Shown: positions 26,642 through 39,401 of the stretch, one piece after another
Layout: each line of letters begins with the position of its first letter
How positions within the stretch are numbered: the stretch's first letter is position 1
NCBI RefSeq assembly: GCF_024752305.1
Contig: NZ_JANTHX010000003.1
Coordinates: 124,001 to 188,000 of the forward strand
DNA from: Protaetiibacter mangrovi
GTDB taxonomy: Bacteria > Actinomycetota > Actinomycetes > Actinomycetales > Microbacteriaceae
DNA: 64,000 bases
Reading direction: 5' to 3'
Notes under the pieces: model-generated
Told to the model about the DNA's origin: nothing
Database searches by the model: none
What the model saw: only the letters and a program-made list of their open reading frames with translations
Position numbers and translations under genes: made by a program

Positions 26642-27514
26642 GTGACCCTCGTCGACGTCTCCGCCGCGCCCGCACTGCCCGTGCGGATCTCCGGCGTGCA
26701 GCGGCGCTTCCCGGCGCCCGACGGCGGCGAGCGGGTCGTGCTGCGCGACATCGACCTCGACATCCGCCCCGGCGAGATCGTCGCCCTGCTCGGGCCGTCG
26801 GGGTGCGGCAAGTCGACGCTGCTGCGCCTGGTCTCGGGCCTCGACCGCGCCGACGGCGGCGAGGTGACGATCGGCGGCACCCCCGTCGCCCCGGTCGACC
26901 AACGGTCCGCGGTCGCCTTCCAGGAGCCGCGACTGCTGCCCTGGCGCTCGATCGAGCGCAACGTCGAGCTCGGGCTCCCCCGGGGGACCGCGCGGCAGGC
27001 GGGGCGCGCGCGCGTCGGCGAGCTCCTGCGGCTCGTGCAGCTCGGCCACGCCACCGGCCTCCGTCCGCGGCAGATCTCCGGCGGCATGGCGCAGCGCGCA
27101 TCCCTCGCACGCGCTCTCGCGCGCAACCCCGGCGTGCTGCTGCTCGACGAGCCGTTCGGCGCTCTCGACGCCCTCACCCGGCTCACGATGCAGGACCTGC
27201 TGCTCGAGGTGCACGCGGCCGAGCCGGCGACGATCATCCTCGTCACCCACGATGTCGACGAGGCGCTCCAGCTCGCCGACCGGATCGTGCTGCTCGGCGG
27301 CGAGCCCGGCATCCCGGGCGCGACGATCCGCCGCGTGCTCGAGGTCGGCAAGAAGCGCCCGCGCGACCGCGGCGACGCGCAGCTCGCCATCCTCCGCACC
27401 GAGCTGCTCTCCCTGCTCGGCGTCGAGACGCACCACCCCGAGGACTACATCACCAAGGCGATCAAGGCCCAGCGTGCCAAGCGGCTCGCCGAGCCCGCCG
27501 GCCCCGACGCCTGA
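26642..27514 (+). CDS. ABC transporter ATP-binding protein, SsuB/TauB type
   Basis: This ATPase energises uptake by the two following gene products. In 290 residues it has Walker A GPSGCGKST (51-59), the Q-loop AFQEPRLLPW typical of the sulfonate/taurine/nitrate subfamily, signature ISGGMAQR (145-152), Walker B VLLLDEPFGALDALTR and the switch histidine in VTHDVDEAL. The C-terminal 40 residues form a basic extension. The substrate is inferred from subfamily resemblance only: alkanesulfonate, taurine, nitrate or a pyrimidine precursor are possible. Confidence 0.9.
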   Translation: MTLVDVSAAPALPVRISGVQRRFPAPDGGERVVLRDIDLDIRPGEIVALLGPSGCGKSTLLRLVSGLDRADGGEVTIGGTPVAPVDQRSAVAFQEPRLLPWRSIERNVELGLPRGTARQAGRARVGELLRLVQLGHATGLRPRQISGGMAQRASLARALARNPGVLLLDEPFGALDALTRLTMQDLLLEVHAAEPATIILVTHDVDEALQLADRIVLLGGEPGIPGATIRRVLEVGKKRPRDRGDAQLAILRTELLSLLGVETHHPEDYITKAIKAQRAKRLAEPAGPDA

Positions 27515-27561
27515 TCGCACCCCCGTATCCGCACCACCCGCACAGCAAGGACATCCACAGC

Positions 27562-28584
27562 ATGAAGAAGACCATCCTGGCCGCCGCCGCCGCGGTCGTC
27601 GCGGCCACGCTCGCCCTCAGCGGCTGCGCCGGCGAGAACGCGACCCCCGCCCCCGACGGCGACGCCGACACCGGCTGGAGCACGTCGACGCTCAACATCG
27701 ACTTCGCGACCTACAACCCGCTGAGCCTCATCATCAAGGACCAGGGCTGGCTCGAGTCGACGCTGGACGGCGTGACGGTGAACTGGACCCAGTCGCTCGG
27801 CTCGAACAAGGCGAACGAGGGCCTGCGCGCCGGCGCCCTCGACGTCGGCTCGACGGCCGGATCCGCCGCGCTGCTCGCGCGCGCCAACGGCTCGCCCATC
27901 CGGACCATCGACATCTACACGCAGCCCGAGTGGTCGGCTCTCGCCACCCTCCCAGGCAGCGGCATCTCCTCGGTCGCCGACCTCACGGGCAAGACGGTCG
28001 CCGTCACCGTCGGCACCGACCCGTACTTCTTCCTGCTGCAGGCGCTGGATGAGGCGGGCGTCGACGTGAAGGACGTCAACATCCAGAACCTCCAGCACGC
28101 CGACGGCGGCACGGCGCTCGTCAACGGATCGGTCGACGCCTGGTCGGGACTCGACCCGATGATGGCCGCCCACGAGATCAACGACGGCATCGAGCTGTTC
28201 TACCGGAACGTCGACTTCAACACCTACGGCTTCCTCAACGCGACCGAGGACTTCGTCACGAACCACGCCGACGTCGCGCAGGTCGTCGTCGACGCCTACG
28301 AGAAGGCCCGCGCCTGGGCGCTCGAGAACCCGGACGAGACGGCTGCGCTGCTCGCGGAGGCCGCCGGCATCGACCAGGCGGTCGCCGACAAGGTGCTGCT
28401 CGAGCGCACCACGATCGACCTCGACCCGGTGCCGGGTGACGCGCAGCTCAAGGTGCTGAAGGTCGTCGCGCCGATCCAGGTGGCCAACGGCGACATCCCG
28501 TCGCAGGACGCCGCCGATCAGGCGCTCGATTCGCTCTTCTACCCGGACTTCGCGAAGAAGGCCGACGCGAGCAAGGTCAGCTGA
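27562..28584 (+). CDS. ABC transporter substrate-binding lipoprotein, SsuA/NMT1-like
   Basis: This 340-residue protein has a lipoprotein signal MKKTILAAAAAVVAATLALSGC's first part with lipobox LSGC, the lipidated cysteine being Cys22, followed by a Pro/Asp-rich spacer. The mature part shows the pattern of sulfonate/nitrate/taurine-type binding proteins: NPLSLIIKDQGWLE, AGALDVGSTAGSAALLARANG, and LTGKTVAVTVGTDPYFFLLQAL. ATG 27562 is chosen because it gives a perfect signal peptide. It is expected on the outer face of the membrane, delivering ligand to the permease. Confidence 0.9.
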   Translation: MKKTILAAAAAVVAATLALSGCAGENATPAPDGDADTGWSTSTLNIDFATYNPLSLIIKDQGWLESTLDGVTVNWTQSLGSNKANEGLRAGALDVGSTAGSAALLARANGSPIRTIDIYTQPEWSALATLPGSGISSVADLTGKTVAVTVGTDPYFFLLQALDEAGVDVKDVNIQNLQHADGGTALVNGSVDAWSGLDPMMAAHEINDGIELFYRNVDFNTYGFLNATEDFVTNHADVAQVVVDAYEKARAWALENPDETAALLAEAAGIDQAVADKVLLERTTIDLDPVPGDAQLKVLKVVAPIQVANGDIPSQDAADQALDSLFYPDFAKKADASKVS

Positions 28585-28588
28585 CACG

Positions 28589-29491
28589 ATGGCGGCCTCT
28601 CCCGAGTACTTGACGGGTGACAGCGTGGTCCGCGGCGGTGCCGCGGGTCCCACGCCGGACCCGCACGTCACGGGGGAGGCCGCCGCGCTCGTCGCCGTGA
28701 GCGCCTACGGCTCGAGTGCGGTCGAGCGCCGCCGTCGGGGCGGCACCCCGTGGCGCTGGGTGCTCGGCGCCATCCTGCCCGCCGTGCTGCTCGCCCTCTG
28801 GTGGGCGGCGTCGCACCTCGGATGGGTGCCCGTCTTCAAACTCCCGACGCCGGAGTCCGTCGTGCTCGCGGCGGTCGACCTGGCGCAGCGCGGTGTGCTC
28901 TGGGAGTACATCGGCATCTCGACGCAGCGGGTGCTGCTCGGCTTCCTGATCGGCTCGGTGGTCGGGCTCGCCCTCGGCTCGCTCGTCGGACTGTCGCGAC
29001 TGGCCGACTCGTTCCTGTCCCCGACGATCGGCGCGGCGCGCGCGGTGCCGTCGCTCGCCTGGGTGCCGCTCCTCGTGCTCTACCTGGGCTTCGGCGAGGA
29101 CTCGAAGGTGACCCTCGTCGCGATCGGCGCGGTGTTCCCGGTCTACACGACGGTCGCGGGTGCGCTGCGCCACGTCGACCCGCACCTGGTCGAGCTGGGT
29201 CGCGCCTACGGATTCCACGGACTGCGGCTGCTGTCCGCCGTGCAGCTGCCCGCCGTGATCCCCGCGATCGTGTCCGGCCTCCGACTCGCGCTCGCCCAGG
29301 CGTGGCTGTTCCTGGTGGCGGCGGAGCTGCTCGGCTCCACGATGGGCCTCGGCTTCCTGCTGATCGAGTCCCAGAACAACGGACGCATCGACCGGCTGTT
29401 CCTCGCGATCATCGTGCTCGCCGTGCTCGGCAAGATCACCGACACCCTCGTAGGGCTGCTCGAGCGCCAGCTGCTCAAGCGCTGGGGCTGA
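28589..29491 (+). CDS. ABC transporter permease, SsuC/TauC type
   Basis: The 300-residue integral membrane protein has a long cytoplasmic N-terminal extension of about 53 residues, then six or so helices, the first at about 56-74. The coupling-helix region [20 protein letters not shown] and the [21 protein letters not shown] block are characteristic of the SsuC/TauC family. It follows the binding protein by 4 bases. Its stop codon is in the loop of a hairpin, consistent with the end of the operon. Confidence 0.9.
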   Translation: MAASPEYLTGDSVVRGGAAGPTPDPHVTGEAAALVAVSAYGSSAVERRRRGGTPWRWVLGAILPAVLLALWWAASHLGWVPVFKLPTPESVVLAAVDLAQRGVLWEYIGISTQRVLLGFLIGSVVGLALGSLVGLSRLADSFLSPTIGAARAVPSLAWVPLLVLYLGFGEDSKVTLVAIGAVFPVYTTVAGALRHVDPHLVELGRAYGFHGLRLLSAVQLPAVIPAIVSGLRLALAQAWLFLVAAELLGSTMGLGFLLIESQNNGRIDRLFLAIIVLAVLGKITDTLVGLLERQLLKRWG

Positions 29492-29499
29492 TCCCCGGC
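29481..29499 (+). terminator. Hairpin with the permease stop codon in its loop
   Basis: GCTGGGG (29481-29487) pairs with CCCCGGC (29493-29499), 7 bp with one G-T wobble. The loop CTGAT contains the TGA stop. The pyrR promoter begins 18 bases further on. Confidence 0.5.
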
Positions 29500-29516
29500 C
29501 TTCTCCTCGGACCCGC

Positions 29517-29522
29517 TACACT
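29517..29522 (+). promoter_or_regulatory. -10 element (TACACT) of the pyr operon
   Basis: TACACT lies 54 bases before the pyrR ATG and just upstream of the PyrR-binding leader, so transcription should start around 29529-29531. Confidence 0.65.
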
Positions 29523-29537
29523 GGCTCCAACAGACAT

Positions 29538-29572
29538 CCTTTAAGTCCGTCCCGAGAGGCGGGGAAGGAGGT
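29538..29572 (+). promoter_or_regulatory. PyrR-binding RNA leader (translational type)
   Basis: The stretch GTCCCGAGAGGCG (29549-29561) closely matches the PyrR loop consensus UCCNGNGAGGY, flanked by a CCTT/AAGG outer helix (29539-29542 with 29565-29568). The 3' arm contains the pyrR ribosome-binding site AAGGAGGT (29565-29572). PyrR bound with UMP/UTP should stabilise the hairpin and hide this site. No terminator alternative is present, so control is expected to be translational, as described for mycobacteria. Confidence 0.8.
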
Positions 29573-29576
29573 CAGG

Positions 29577-30113
29577 ATGCCGGCACGTGTCGTGCTGCAG
29601 CAGGCTGACGTTCAGCGCGCGCTCACGCGCATCTCGCACGAGATCCTCGAGTCCAATCGCGGAGCCTCCGATCTCGTCCTCCTCGGCATCCCCACCCGCG
29701 GGGTGCTGCTCGCGGAGCGGATCGCCGCCCAGCTCGCCGCCCTGGAACCCGGGGCGGGTGTCGTCGGCGCCCTCGACGTGACGATGTACCGCGACGATCT
29801 CGACCGCCACCCCACGCGCACGCCGAGCCCCACGCGCCTGCCGGCGGGCGGCATCGACGGCAAGACGGTGGTGCTCGTCGACGATGTGCTGTACTCGGGC
29901 CGCACCATCCGGGCCGCGCTCGACGCCATCGGGGATCTCGGCCGCCCGCGCGCCGTGCGGCTCGCGGTGCTCGTCGACCGGGGCCACCGGGAGCTGCCCA
30001 TCCGGGCCGACTTCGTGGGCAAGAACCTGCCGACCGCGGCCGCCGAACGGATCTTCGTGCGGCTGACCGAGATCGACGGCGAGGACGCCGTCGCGATCGA
30101 GGGGGCGGCATGA
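29577..30113 (+). CDS. pyrR: Pyrimidine operon regulator PyrR / uracil phosphoribosyltransferase
   Basis: This 178-residue type I PRTase-fold protein has the PRPP motif [13 protein letters not shown] (98-110) and the conserved [19 protein letters not shown] region. It binds the leader RNA directly upstream and represses the pyr genes when UMP is high; many members also have uracil phosphoribosyltransferase activity. ATG 29577 has a strong ribosome-binding site five bases upstream. It overlaps pyrB by four bases. Confidence 0.97.
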   Translation: MPARVVLQQADVQRALTRISHEILESNRGASDLVLLGIPTRGVLLAERIAAQLAALEPGAGVVGALDVTMYRDDLDRHPTRTPSPTRLPAGGIDGKTVVLVDDVLYSGRTIRAALDAIGDLGRPRAVRLAVLVDRGHRELPIRADFVGKNLPTAAAERIFVRLTEIDGEDAVAIEGAA

Positions 30114-31069
30114 GGCACCTGCTGACGACGGTGGGACTGGAACACGACCAGGCCGTGTCGATCCTCGACGTCGCGGAGGACATGGCGGATGTCGCCACCC
30201 GCGCCGTCCCGAAGCTCCCGACGCTGCGGGGCCGCACGGTCGCGAACCTGTTCTTCGAGGACTCCACCCGCACCAGGCTCAGCTTCGAGGCCGCGGCCAA
30301 GCGCCTCTCGGCGGATGTCATCACCTTCAGCGCCAAGGGGTCGAGCGTCTCGAAGGGCGAGAGCCTCAAGGACACCGCCCAGACCATCGCCGCCATGGGC
30401 ATCGACGCCGTCGTGCTGCGGCACGCCGCCTCGGGAGCCGCCGAGGTGCTCGCCGGCTCCGGCTGGATCGATGCCGCGGTCGTCAACGCGGGCGACGGCA
30501 CCCACCAGCACCCCACCCAGGGGCTGCTCGACGCCTACACGCTGCGCAAGACCCTGCACGGCGACGGCTCCCGGGGACGCGACCTGGACGGCGTGCGGGT
30601 CACGATCGTCGGCGACATCCTGCACTCCCGGGTCGCCCGCTCGAACGTCTGGCTCCTCACCACCCTCGGCGCGCAGGTGCATCTCGTGGGGCCGCGCACG
30701 CTGCTGCCGACCGGCGTCGACACCTGGCCCGTCACCACCGGAACCGACCTCGACGCGGCCATCGCCGAGCGGCCGGACGCGATCATGATGCTGCGCGTAC
30801 AGCAGGAGCGCATGCACGCGGCGTTCTTCCCGCACGAGCGCGAGTACACGAGCGCATGGGGGCTCGACGACGCCCGACTGGAGCGGCTCGCGACGGATAC
30901 GATTGTCATGCACCCCGGACCCATGAACCGCGGGCTCGAGATCTCGGCGCGGGCCGCCGACTCGCCCCGGTCGGTCATCCTCGACCAGGTCACGAACGGG
31001 GTGTCGATACGGATGGCGGTGCTCTACCTCGTGCTCTCAGGTTCCGACCCGCGGGAGGTCGCGGCGTGA
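30110..31069 (+). CDS. pyrB: Aspartate carbamoyltransferase catalytic subunit
   Basis: PyrB joins carbamoyl phosphate to aspartate, the first committed pyrimidine step. Its 319 residues show the carbamoyl-phosphate motif [13 protein letters not shown] (residues 48-60), [12 protein letters not shown], and the aspartate-site region [12 protein letters not shown]. No regulatory subunit gene is present, consistent with control through PyrR. Start and stop both overlap neighbours (ATGA and GTGA). Confidence 0.97.
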   Translation: MRHLLTTVGLEHDQAVSILDVAEDMADVATRAVPKLPTLRGRTVANLFFEDSTRTRLSFEAAAKRLSADVITFSAKGSSVSKGESLKDTAQTIAAMGIDAVVLRHAASGAAEVLAGSGWIDAAVVNAGDGTHQHPTQGLLDAYTLRKTLHGDGSRGRDLDGVRVTIVGDILHSRVARSNVWLLTTLGAQVHLVGPRTLLPTGVDTWPVTTGTDLDAAIAERPDAIMMLRVQQERMHAAFFPHEREYTSAWGLDDARLERLATDTIVMHPGPMNRGLEISARAADSPRSVILDQVTNGVSIRMAVLYLVLSGSDPREVAA

Positions 31070-32406
31070 CGACGATCCTCATCCGGGGGGCGCGCCTCCC
31101 CGACGCGACGACCACCGACCTCCTGCTCGAGGGCGGCGTCGTGACCGAACGCGGCACCTCGCTCTCGCACCGGGACGCCACGGTGATCGACGCCGCCGGC
31201 CTGCTCGCCCTGCCCGGGCTCGTCGACCTGCACACCCACCTGCGCGAGCCGGGTTTCGAGCAGAGCGAGACCGTGCTGACCGGAACCCGCGCCGCCGCCG
31301 CGGGCGGGTTCACCGCGGTGCACGCCATGGCCAACACCTCACCCGTCGCCGACACCGCGGGGGTCGTGGAGCAGGTCGCCTCGCTGGGCGCCCAGCACGG
31401 CTACGCGACGGTCCGCCCGATCGGCGCGGTCACCGTCGGGCTCGCGGGGGAGCGGCTCTCGGAGATCGGCGCGATGGCGCGCTCCCGCGCCGCCGTCCGG
31501 GTCTTCAGCGACGACGGCAGGTGCGTGCACGACGCCCTGCTCATGCGCCGTGCGCTCGAGTACGTCGCGACCTTCGACGGCGTCGTCGCCCAGCACGCCC
31601 AGGAGCCCCGTCTCACCGAGGGGGCTCAGATGAACGAGGGCGCCCTCAGCTCGGAGCTCGGGCTCGCCGGCTGGCCCGCGGTCGCCGAGGAGGCGATCAT
31701 CGCCCGCGACGTGCTGCTCGCCGACGCGGTCGGGGCGCGGCTGCACGTGTGCCACGTCTCGACCGCCGGGAGCGTCGAGGTCGTGCGCTGGGCGAAGGCG
31801 CGCGGCATCCGGGTGACCGCGGAGGTCACGCCGCACCACCTGCTGCTGACCGAGCAGCTCATCGCCGGCAGCGGCGACGGCGGCCCCTACAGCCACGGCT
31901 ACGACGCCCGGTTCAAGGTGAATCCGCCGCTGCGTCGCGACGAGGACGTGCAGGCCCTGCGGGCGGCCCTCGCCGACGGCACGATCGACATCGTCGCCAC
32001 CGACCACGCGCCGCACCCGATCGAGACCAAGGAGTGCGCCTGGCAGGAGGCCTCGTTCGGGATGGTCGGGCTCGAGAGCGCGCTCTCGGTCGTGCAGGCC
32101 GCGGTGGTCGACAGCGGGCTGCTCGACTGGAGCGACGTCGCACGGGTGCTGTCGCGGACACCCGCGGAGATCGGGCGGCTGGCCGGATACGACGCGCCGT
32201 TCGAGGTCGGGAGCCCGGCGCACCTGACGCTCGTCGACCCGAGCGCATCGCGCGTCTTCGACGTGGACGCCCTGCGCGGCAAGGGCCTCAACTCGCCGTA
32301 CCTGGGGCGCACGCTGCCGGGTCGGGTCGTCGCCACCATCCACGGCGGTGTCCCCACGGTTCTGGACGGCGAGCTGCGCTCGCCCGAGGAGGTCACCCAT
32401 GGATGA
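31066..32406 (+). CDS. pyrC: Dihydroorotase
   Basis: PyrC cyclises carbamoyl aspartate. This 446-residue type I dihydroorotase has the metal motif [10 protein letters not shown] (His56 and His58), the acidic ligand in FSDDGRC, the [11 protein letters not shown] histidine and the catalytic aspartate of [12 protein letters not shown] 31066 overlaps the pyrB stop. The 3' end overlaps the next membrane-protein gene by 8 bases. Confidence 0.96.
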   Translation: MTTILIRGARLPDATTTDLLLEGGVVTERGTSLSHRDATVIDAAGLLALPGLVDLHTHLREPGFEQSETVLTGTRAAAAGGFTAVHAMANTSPVADTAGVVEQVASLGAQHGYATVRPIGAVTVGLAGERLSEIGAMARSRAAVRVFSDDGRCVHDALLMRRALEYVATFDGVVAQHAQEPRLTEGAQMNEGALSSELGLAGWPAVAEEAIIARDVLLADAVGARLHVCHVSTAGSVEVVRWAKARGIRVTAEVTPHHLLLTEQLIAGSGDGGPYSHGYDARFKVNPPLRRDEDVQALRAALADGTIDIVATDHAPHPIETKECAWQEASFGMVGLESALSVVQAAVVDSGLLDWSDVARVLSRTPAEIGRLAGYDAPFEVGSPAHLTLVDPSASRVFDVDALRGKGLNSPYLGRTLPGRVVATIHGGVPTVLDGELRSPEEVTHG

Positions 32407-32941
32407 GCGGCTGATCCCCGCGCTCGTGGTCGGTGCGATGCTCGTCGTCGCACTCGTCTTCATGGCCCTCGGCTGGCGTAACCGCCGCCGGAGCCAGTCC
32501 GCGCTCGACGTGGTGCCCGTGCCGCCCGACGAGATCGGAGAGCCGCTCGCGACCGAGCGCGTGCTCTACGTGGCCACCACCCTGGCGGAGCAGCCGCTCG
32601 AGCGGGTCGTCGTCGAGGGACTCGCGTTCCGCGCCCGGGGTGAGGTGCGCATCGCCCGCGGCGGGGCCGTGCTCGATCTGGCCGGAGCGCGCCCCGCCTT
32701 CATCCCGGTCGCCGACATCCGCGGGGTGGGTCTCGCGAGCTGGACCATCGACAAGGGCGTGGAGGAGGGCGGGCTCGTCTTCGTGCGCTGGGAGCTCGGC
32801 GGCACGGCCGTCGACACCTACCTGCGCTCCGAACGCTCCGAGCAGCTGCTCGACCGGCTCACCGAGCTCTCGCCGACCGCCGCGGCCGCCAGCCGCGCCG
32901 ACCGCACCGATTCGACCCCCGACGGAGAGGCATCCGCATGA
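32399..32941 (+). CDS. Conserved membrane protein of the pyr operon (PH-like domain)
   Basis: The 180-residue protein has one N-terminal membrane helix (about 6-25), a basic stop-transfer GWRNRRRSQ, and a beta-rich cytoplasmic domain from about residue 50 to 160 that resembles the bacterial PH-like domains found at this place in actinobacterial pyr operons (Rv1382 in M. tuberculosis occupies the same slot between pyrC and carA). It overlaps pyrC by 8 bases and carA by 4, so expression is tied to pyrimidine synthesis. Function is unknown. Confidence 0.8.
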   Translation: MDERLIPALVVGAMLVVALVFMALGWRNRRRSQSALDVVPVPPDEIGEPLATERVLYVATTLAEQPLERVVVEGLAFRARGEVRIARGGAVLDLAGARPAFIPVADIRGVGLASWTIDKGVEEGGLVFVRWELGGTAVDTYLRSERSEQLLDRLTELSPTAAAASRADRTDSTPDGEASA

Positions 32942-34082
32942 TCGACACCGACCCCGCAGTCCTCGTGCTGGAGGACGGCAGCCGCTACACCGGCCGCGCC
33001 TACGGCGCCCGGGGGCGCACACTCGGCGAGGCGGTCTTCGCGACCGGCATGACCGGCTACCAGGAGACCCTCACCGACCCGAGCTACGCGGGCCAGATCG
33101 TCGTGATGACGGCGCCCCACATCGGCAACACGGGCGTCAACGACGAGGACCCGGAGTCGCGGCGCATCTGGGTCTCCGGCTACGTGGTGCGCGATCCCTC
33201 CCGCGTGGTCTCCAACTTCCGCGCGAACGGCAGCCTCGGCGACGACCTCAGCCGCAACGGGATCGTCGGCATCAGCGGCATCGACACTCGCGCCGTCACC
33301 CGTCGCCTGCGGGACGCCGGATCGATGCGCGCAGGGGTCTTCTCGGGCCCGGACGCCGACCTCGCCGCGGATGAGCAGCTCGCGATCGTGCGCTCGGGCG
33401 CCGAGATGGCCGGCCTCAACCTCTCCGCCCAGGTGTCGGTCGAGACCGTGTCGGTGACGCCGGCGCGGGGCGAGCGGCTCGGCAACCTCGCCGTGCTCGA
33501 CCTCGGCGTGAAGCAGGCGACGATCGAGAACCTCGCCGACCGCGGCTTCGAGGTGCACGTGCTCCCGCAGGACGTCACCCTCGAGCAGCTCCTCGCGATC
33601 CGGCCGGTGGCGGTGTTCTACTCGAACGGTCCCGGCGACCCCGCCGCCTCCGGCGACCACGTCGAGCTGCTGCAGGGTGTGCTGCGGGAGGGACTGCCGT
33701 TCTTCGGCATCTGCTTCGGCAACCAGCTGCTCGGTCGCGCGCTCGGCCTCGGCACCTACAAGCTGCCCTACGGCCACCGCGGCATCAACCAGCCCGTGCT
33801 CGACAAGACGACGGGGCGGGTGGAGATCACCGCCCACAACCACGGCTTCGCCGTCGATGCGCCGCTCGAGGGCGTCATCGAGAGCCCCGCCGGCTTCGGC
33901 CGCCTCGAGGTCAGCCACGTGGGACTCAACGACAACGTCGTGGAGGGCCTGCGGGCCCTCGACATCCCGGCCTTCTCGGTGCAGTACCACCCCGAGGCGG
34001 CGGCGGGCCCGCACGACGCCAACTACCTGTTCGACCGTTTCCGTGACATGGTCGCGGCGAACCTCTCGGAGAAGAAGAACTA

Positions 34083-34083
<1 letters not shown>
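32938..34083 (+). CDS. carA: Carbamoyl-phosphate synthase small (glutaminase) subunit
   Basis: CarA releases ammonia from glutamine for CarB. The 381-residue protein has the N-terminal CPSase domain ([21 protein letters not shown]) and the class I amidotransferase domain with nucleophile Cys259 in [12 protein letters not shown] and the His/Glu pair in [11 protein letters not shown]. Its TAG stop overlaps the carB GTG by one base. Confidence 0.97.
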
Positions 34084-37378
<3,295 letters not shown>

Positions 37379-37382
<4 letters not shown>

Positions 37383-38197
37383 CGGAGGTGTTCGCCGCCC
37401 GTCTCGCCGCGGTGGTCGCCGAGCGCGGCCCGCTGTGCGTCGGGATCGACGCCCACGCACCGCTGCTGCGCGACTGGGGGCTGGCCGACGACGCCGCGGG
37501 GCTGCGCGAGTTCGGCCTGCGGGTCGTCGACGCGGCCGCGCCGCGGATCGGCATCGTCAAGCCGCAGATCGCCTTCTTCGAGCGGCACGGGTCCGCGGGC
37601 TATGCGGCGCTGGAGGAGATCCTCACCGCGGCGCGCGCGGCCGGTCTGCTCGTGATCGCCGACGTCAAACGGGGCGACGTCGGGTCGACCGTCGACGCCT
37701 ACGGCGAGGCGTGGTTGACGCCCGGCTCGCCCCTCGAGGCGGATGCCATGACCGCGGTCGCCTATCAGGGCTTCGGGTCGCTCGACGGCGTGCTCGCGCG
37801 GGCGGCCGAGAACGGCAAGGGCGTGTTCGTGCTCGCCGCGACCTCGAACCCCGAGAGCGCCGAGGTGCAGACGCTCCGTGTGCCCGACGGCACGACGATC
37901 GCCCAGCGGATGGTCGAGCACGCCCGGTCGACCCGAGGGGTCGCGGGGGTCGTGGTGGGCGCCACCGTCGACCTCGCGGCCGTCGGCGTCGACCCGTCGG
38001 TGCTCGCCGAGGTGCCGGTGCTCGCCCCCGGTTTCGGCGCGCAGGGCGCCTCGCTCGCGGGGGCGCCCGCAACCTTCCGGGCGGCGCTCGGCGCGATCCT
38101 GCCGAACGTCTCGCGCAGCGTGCTCGGTGCCGGCCCCGACGGTCTCGCCGCGGCGATCGACGTGGCGGCGCGCGACGTGGCATCGTGGGCCTCATGA
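37379..38197 (+). CDS. pyrF: Orotidine 5'-phosphate decarboxylase
   Basis: PyrF makes UMP from OMP. The 272-residue enzyme belongs to the longer actinobacterial/myxobacterial type: it has [16 protein letters not shown], the catalytic [20 protein letters not shown] region with the Lys and Asp residues, and the phosphate-site APGFGAQG. pyrD and pyrE are not in the window. The 3' end overlaps the next gene by four bases. Confidence 0.96.
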
Positions 38198-39105
38198 CGA
38201 TGCCGGAGGTCGACCGCGCGGCAGCCGGTCGAGCCGCCATCGCGGCGCGCCGCGCCCGTGCGGCGGTCAAGGACGCCGTCCACCGGCGGGAGCGCCGGGC
38301 GCTCGACGTCGCCGAGACCGCGTGGGCCGACCCCACCACCCCCGAGGGGACGCTGCGCGTCCGCGAGCTGCTCACGAGCATCCCGGGAATCGGACCGACG
38401 CGCGTGGCGCGTGTGATGGCCGAGCTCGCGATCGCGGACTCGAAACGGGTGGGCGGTCTCGGCGCCCGTCAGCGGGACAAGCTCCGGGAGTGGCTCGAGC
38501 TCCGCGAGGGGCCGCAGCCGCGCCCGCAGAGCCGTCTCGTGGTGCTGGCCGGCCCCACCGCCGTCGGCAAGGGCACGGTCTCGACGTACATCCGCGATCA
38601 CCACCCCGAGGTGCTGCTCAGCGTGTCGGCGACGACGCGCCCGCCGCGCCCGGGCGAGGTCGACGGGCAGCACTACTACTTCATCGACGACGAGGCCTTC
38701 GACCGGATGGTCGAGCACGGCGAGTTCCTCGAGCACGCGACGGTGCACAACGCGTCCCGCTACGGGACTCCGCGACCGCCGATCGACGCCGCCCTCGCCT
38801 CCGGCCGGAGCGTGCTGCTCGAGATCGACCTGCAGGGTGCGCGCGCCGTCAAGGAGGCGATGCCGGAGGCGCTGCTCGTCTTCCTGCTGCCCCCGAGCTG
38901 GGAGGAGCTGGTGCGCCGGCTCACCGGCCGCGGCACCGAATCCGCGGCCGAGCAGGCACGTCGCCTGGACACCGCGCGCGTCGAGCTCGCGGCCCAGGAC
39001 GAGTTCGATGTGAAGGTCGTCAACCGCGACGTCGGCCGTGCGGCGCGCGAGGTCGTAGAATTGCTGGCAGTGCCCGGAACCCCGTCCGCGCGCACGCGAT
39101 CGTGA
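38194..39105 (+). CDS. gmk: Fusion of integration host factor mIHF with guanylate kinase
   Basis: The 303-residue protein joins two domains. Residues about 1-102 match actinobacterial mIHF, with a basic N-terminal helix, [20 protein letters not shown] (helix-hairpin-helix) and [18 protein letters not shown]. Residues about 113-303 are guanylate kinase: P-loop [10 protein letters not shown] (119-128), [19 protein letters not shown] for GMP binding, and [15 protein letters not shown]. mIHF is a nucleoid protein usually encoded separately just before gmk. Gmk phosphorylates GMP to GDP. No stop or frame break lies between the parts. ATG 38194 overlaps the pyrF stop (ATGA); ATG 38200 is a shorter alternative. 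Confidence 0.93.
   Translation: MTMPEVDRAAAGRAAIAARRARAAVKDAVHRRERRALDVAETAWADPTTPEGTLRVRELLTSIPGIGPTRVARVMAELAIADSKRVGGLGARQRDKLREWLELREGPQPRPQSRLVVLAGPTAVGKGTVSTYIRDHHPEVLLSVSATTRPPRPGEVDGQHYYFIDDEAFDRMVEHGEFLEHATVHNASRYGTPRPPIDAALASGRSVLLEIDLQGARAVKEAMPEALLVFLLPPSWEELVRRLTGRGTESAAEQARRLDTARVELAAQDEFDVKVVNRDVGRAAREVVELLAVPGTPSARTRS
39056..39061 (+). promoter_or_regulatory. -10 element (TAGAAT) of rpoZ
   Basis: TAGAAT lies inside the 3' end of gmk, 55 bases before the rpoZ ATG, giving rpoZ a possible own promoter besides read-through. Confidence 0.5.
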
Positions 39106-39116
39106 GGAGTGCCGGA

Positions 39117-39371
39117 ATGGCCGACAACAAGGGCATCATCGACCCGCCCATCGACGAGCTGCTGTCGAAGGTGGACTCGAAGTACCAGCTCGTGATCTTC
39201 GCCGCCAAGCGCGCCCGCCAGATCAACGACTACTACGCCGACCTGCACGAGGGCTCGCTCTTCGACAACGTGGGACCGCTCGTCGACTCGACGATCGACG
39301 ACAAGCCGCTCTCGGTGGCCCTCCACGAGATCAACGAGGACAAGCTCGTCCTCAGCCCGCTCGCCGAGTAA
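39117..39371 (+). CDS. rpoZ: RNA polymerase omega subunit
   Basis: Omega helps assemble the beta' subunit. The 84-residue protein has the actinobacterial omega core [20 protein letters not shown] and [13 protein letters not shown], and ends with [20 protein letters not shown] 39117 has GAGGAG at 39104-39109. It uses TAA, one of two such stops in the window. The order gmk-rpoZ-coaBC-metK-priA is the usual one. Confidence 0.96.
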   Translation: MADNKGIIDPPIDELLSKVDSKYQLVIFAAKRARQINDYYADLHEGSLFDNVGPLVDSTIDDKPLSVALHEINEDKLVLSPLAE

Positions 39372-39388
39372 CGCGTCGCGCACCGCGG

Positions 39389-39394
39389 TAGCCT
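39389..39394 (+). promoter_or_regulatory. -10 element (TAGCCT) of coaBC
   Basis: TAGCCT ends 7 bases before ATG 39402 with no ribosome-binding site in between. The coaBC transcript is likely leaderless. Confidence 0.6.
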
Positions 39395-39401
39395 CGCGCC
39401 C

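Noticed and set aside
26555-29576. Recent horizontal insertion of the transporter operon
   Set aside because: Codon use and base composition look like the neighbours. There are no direct repeats, tRNA, integrase or insertion-sequence remnants at the borders.
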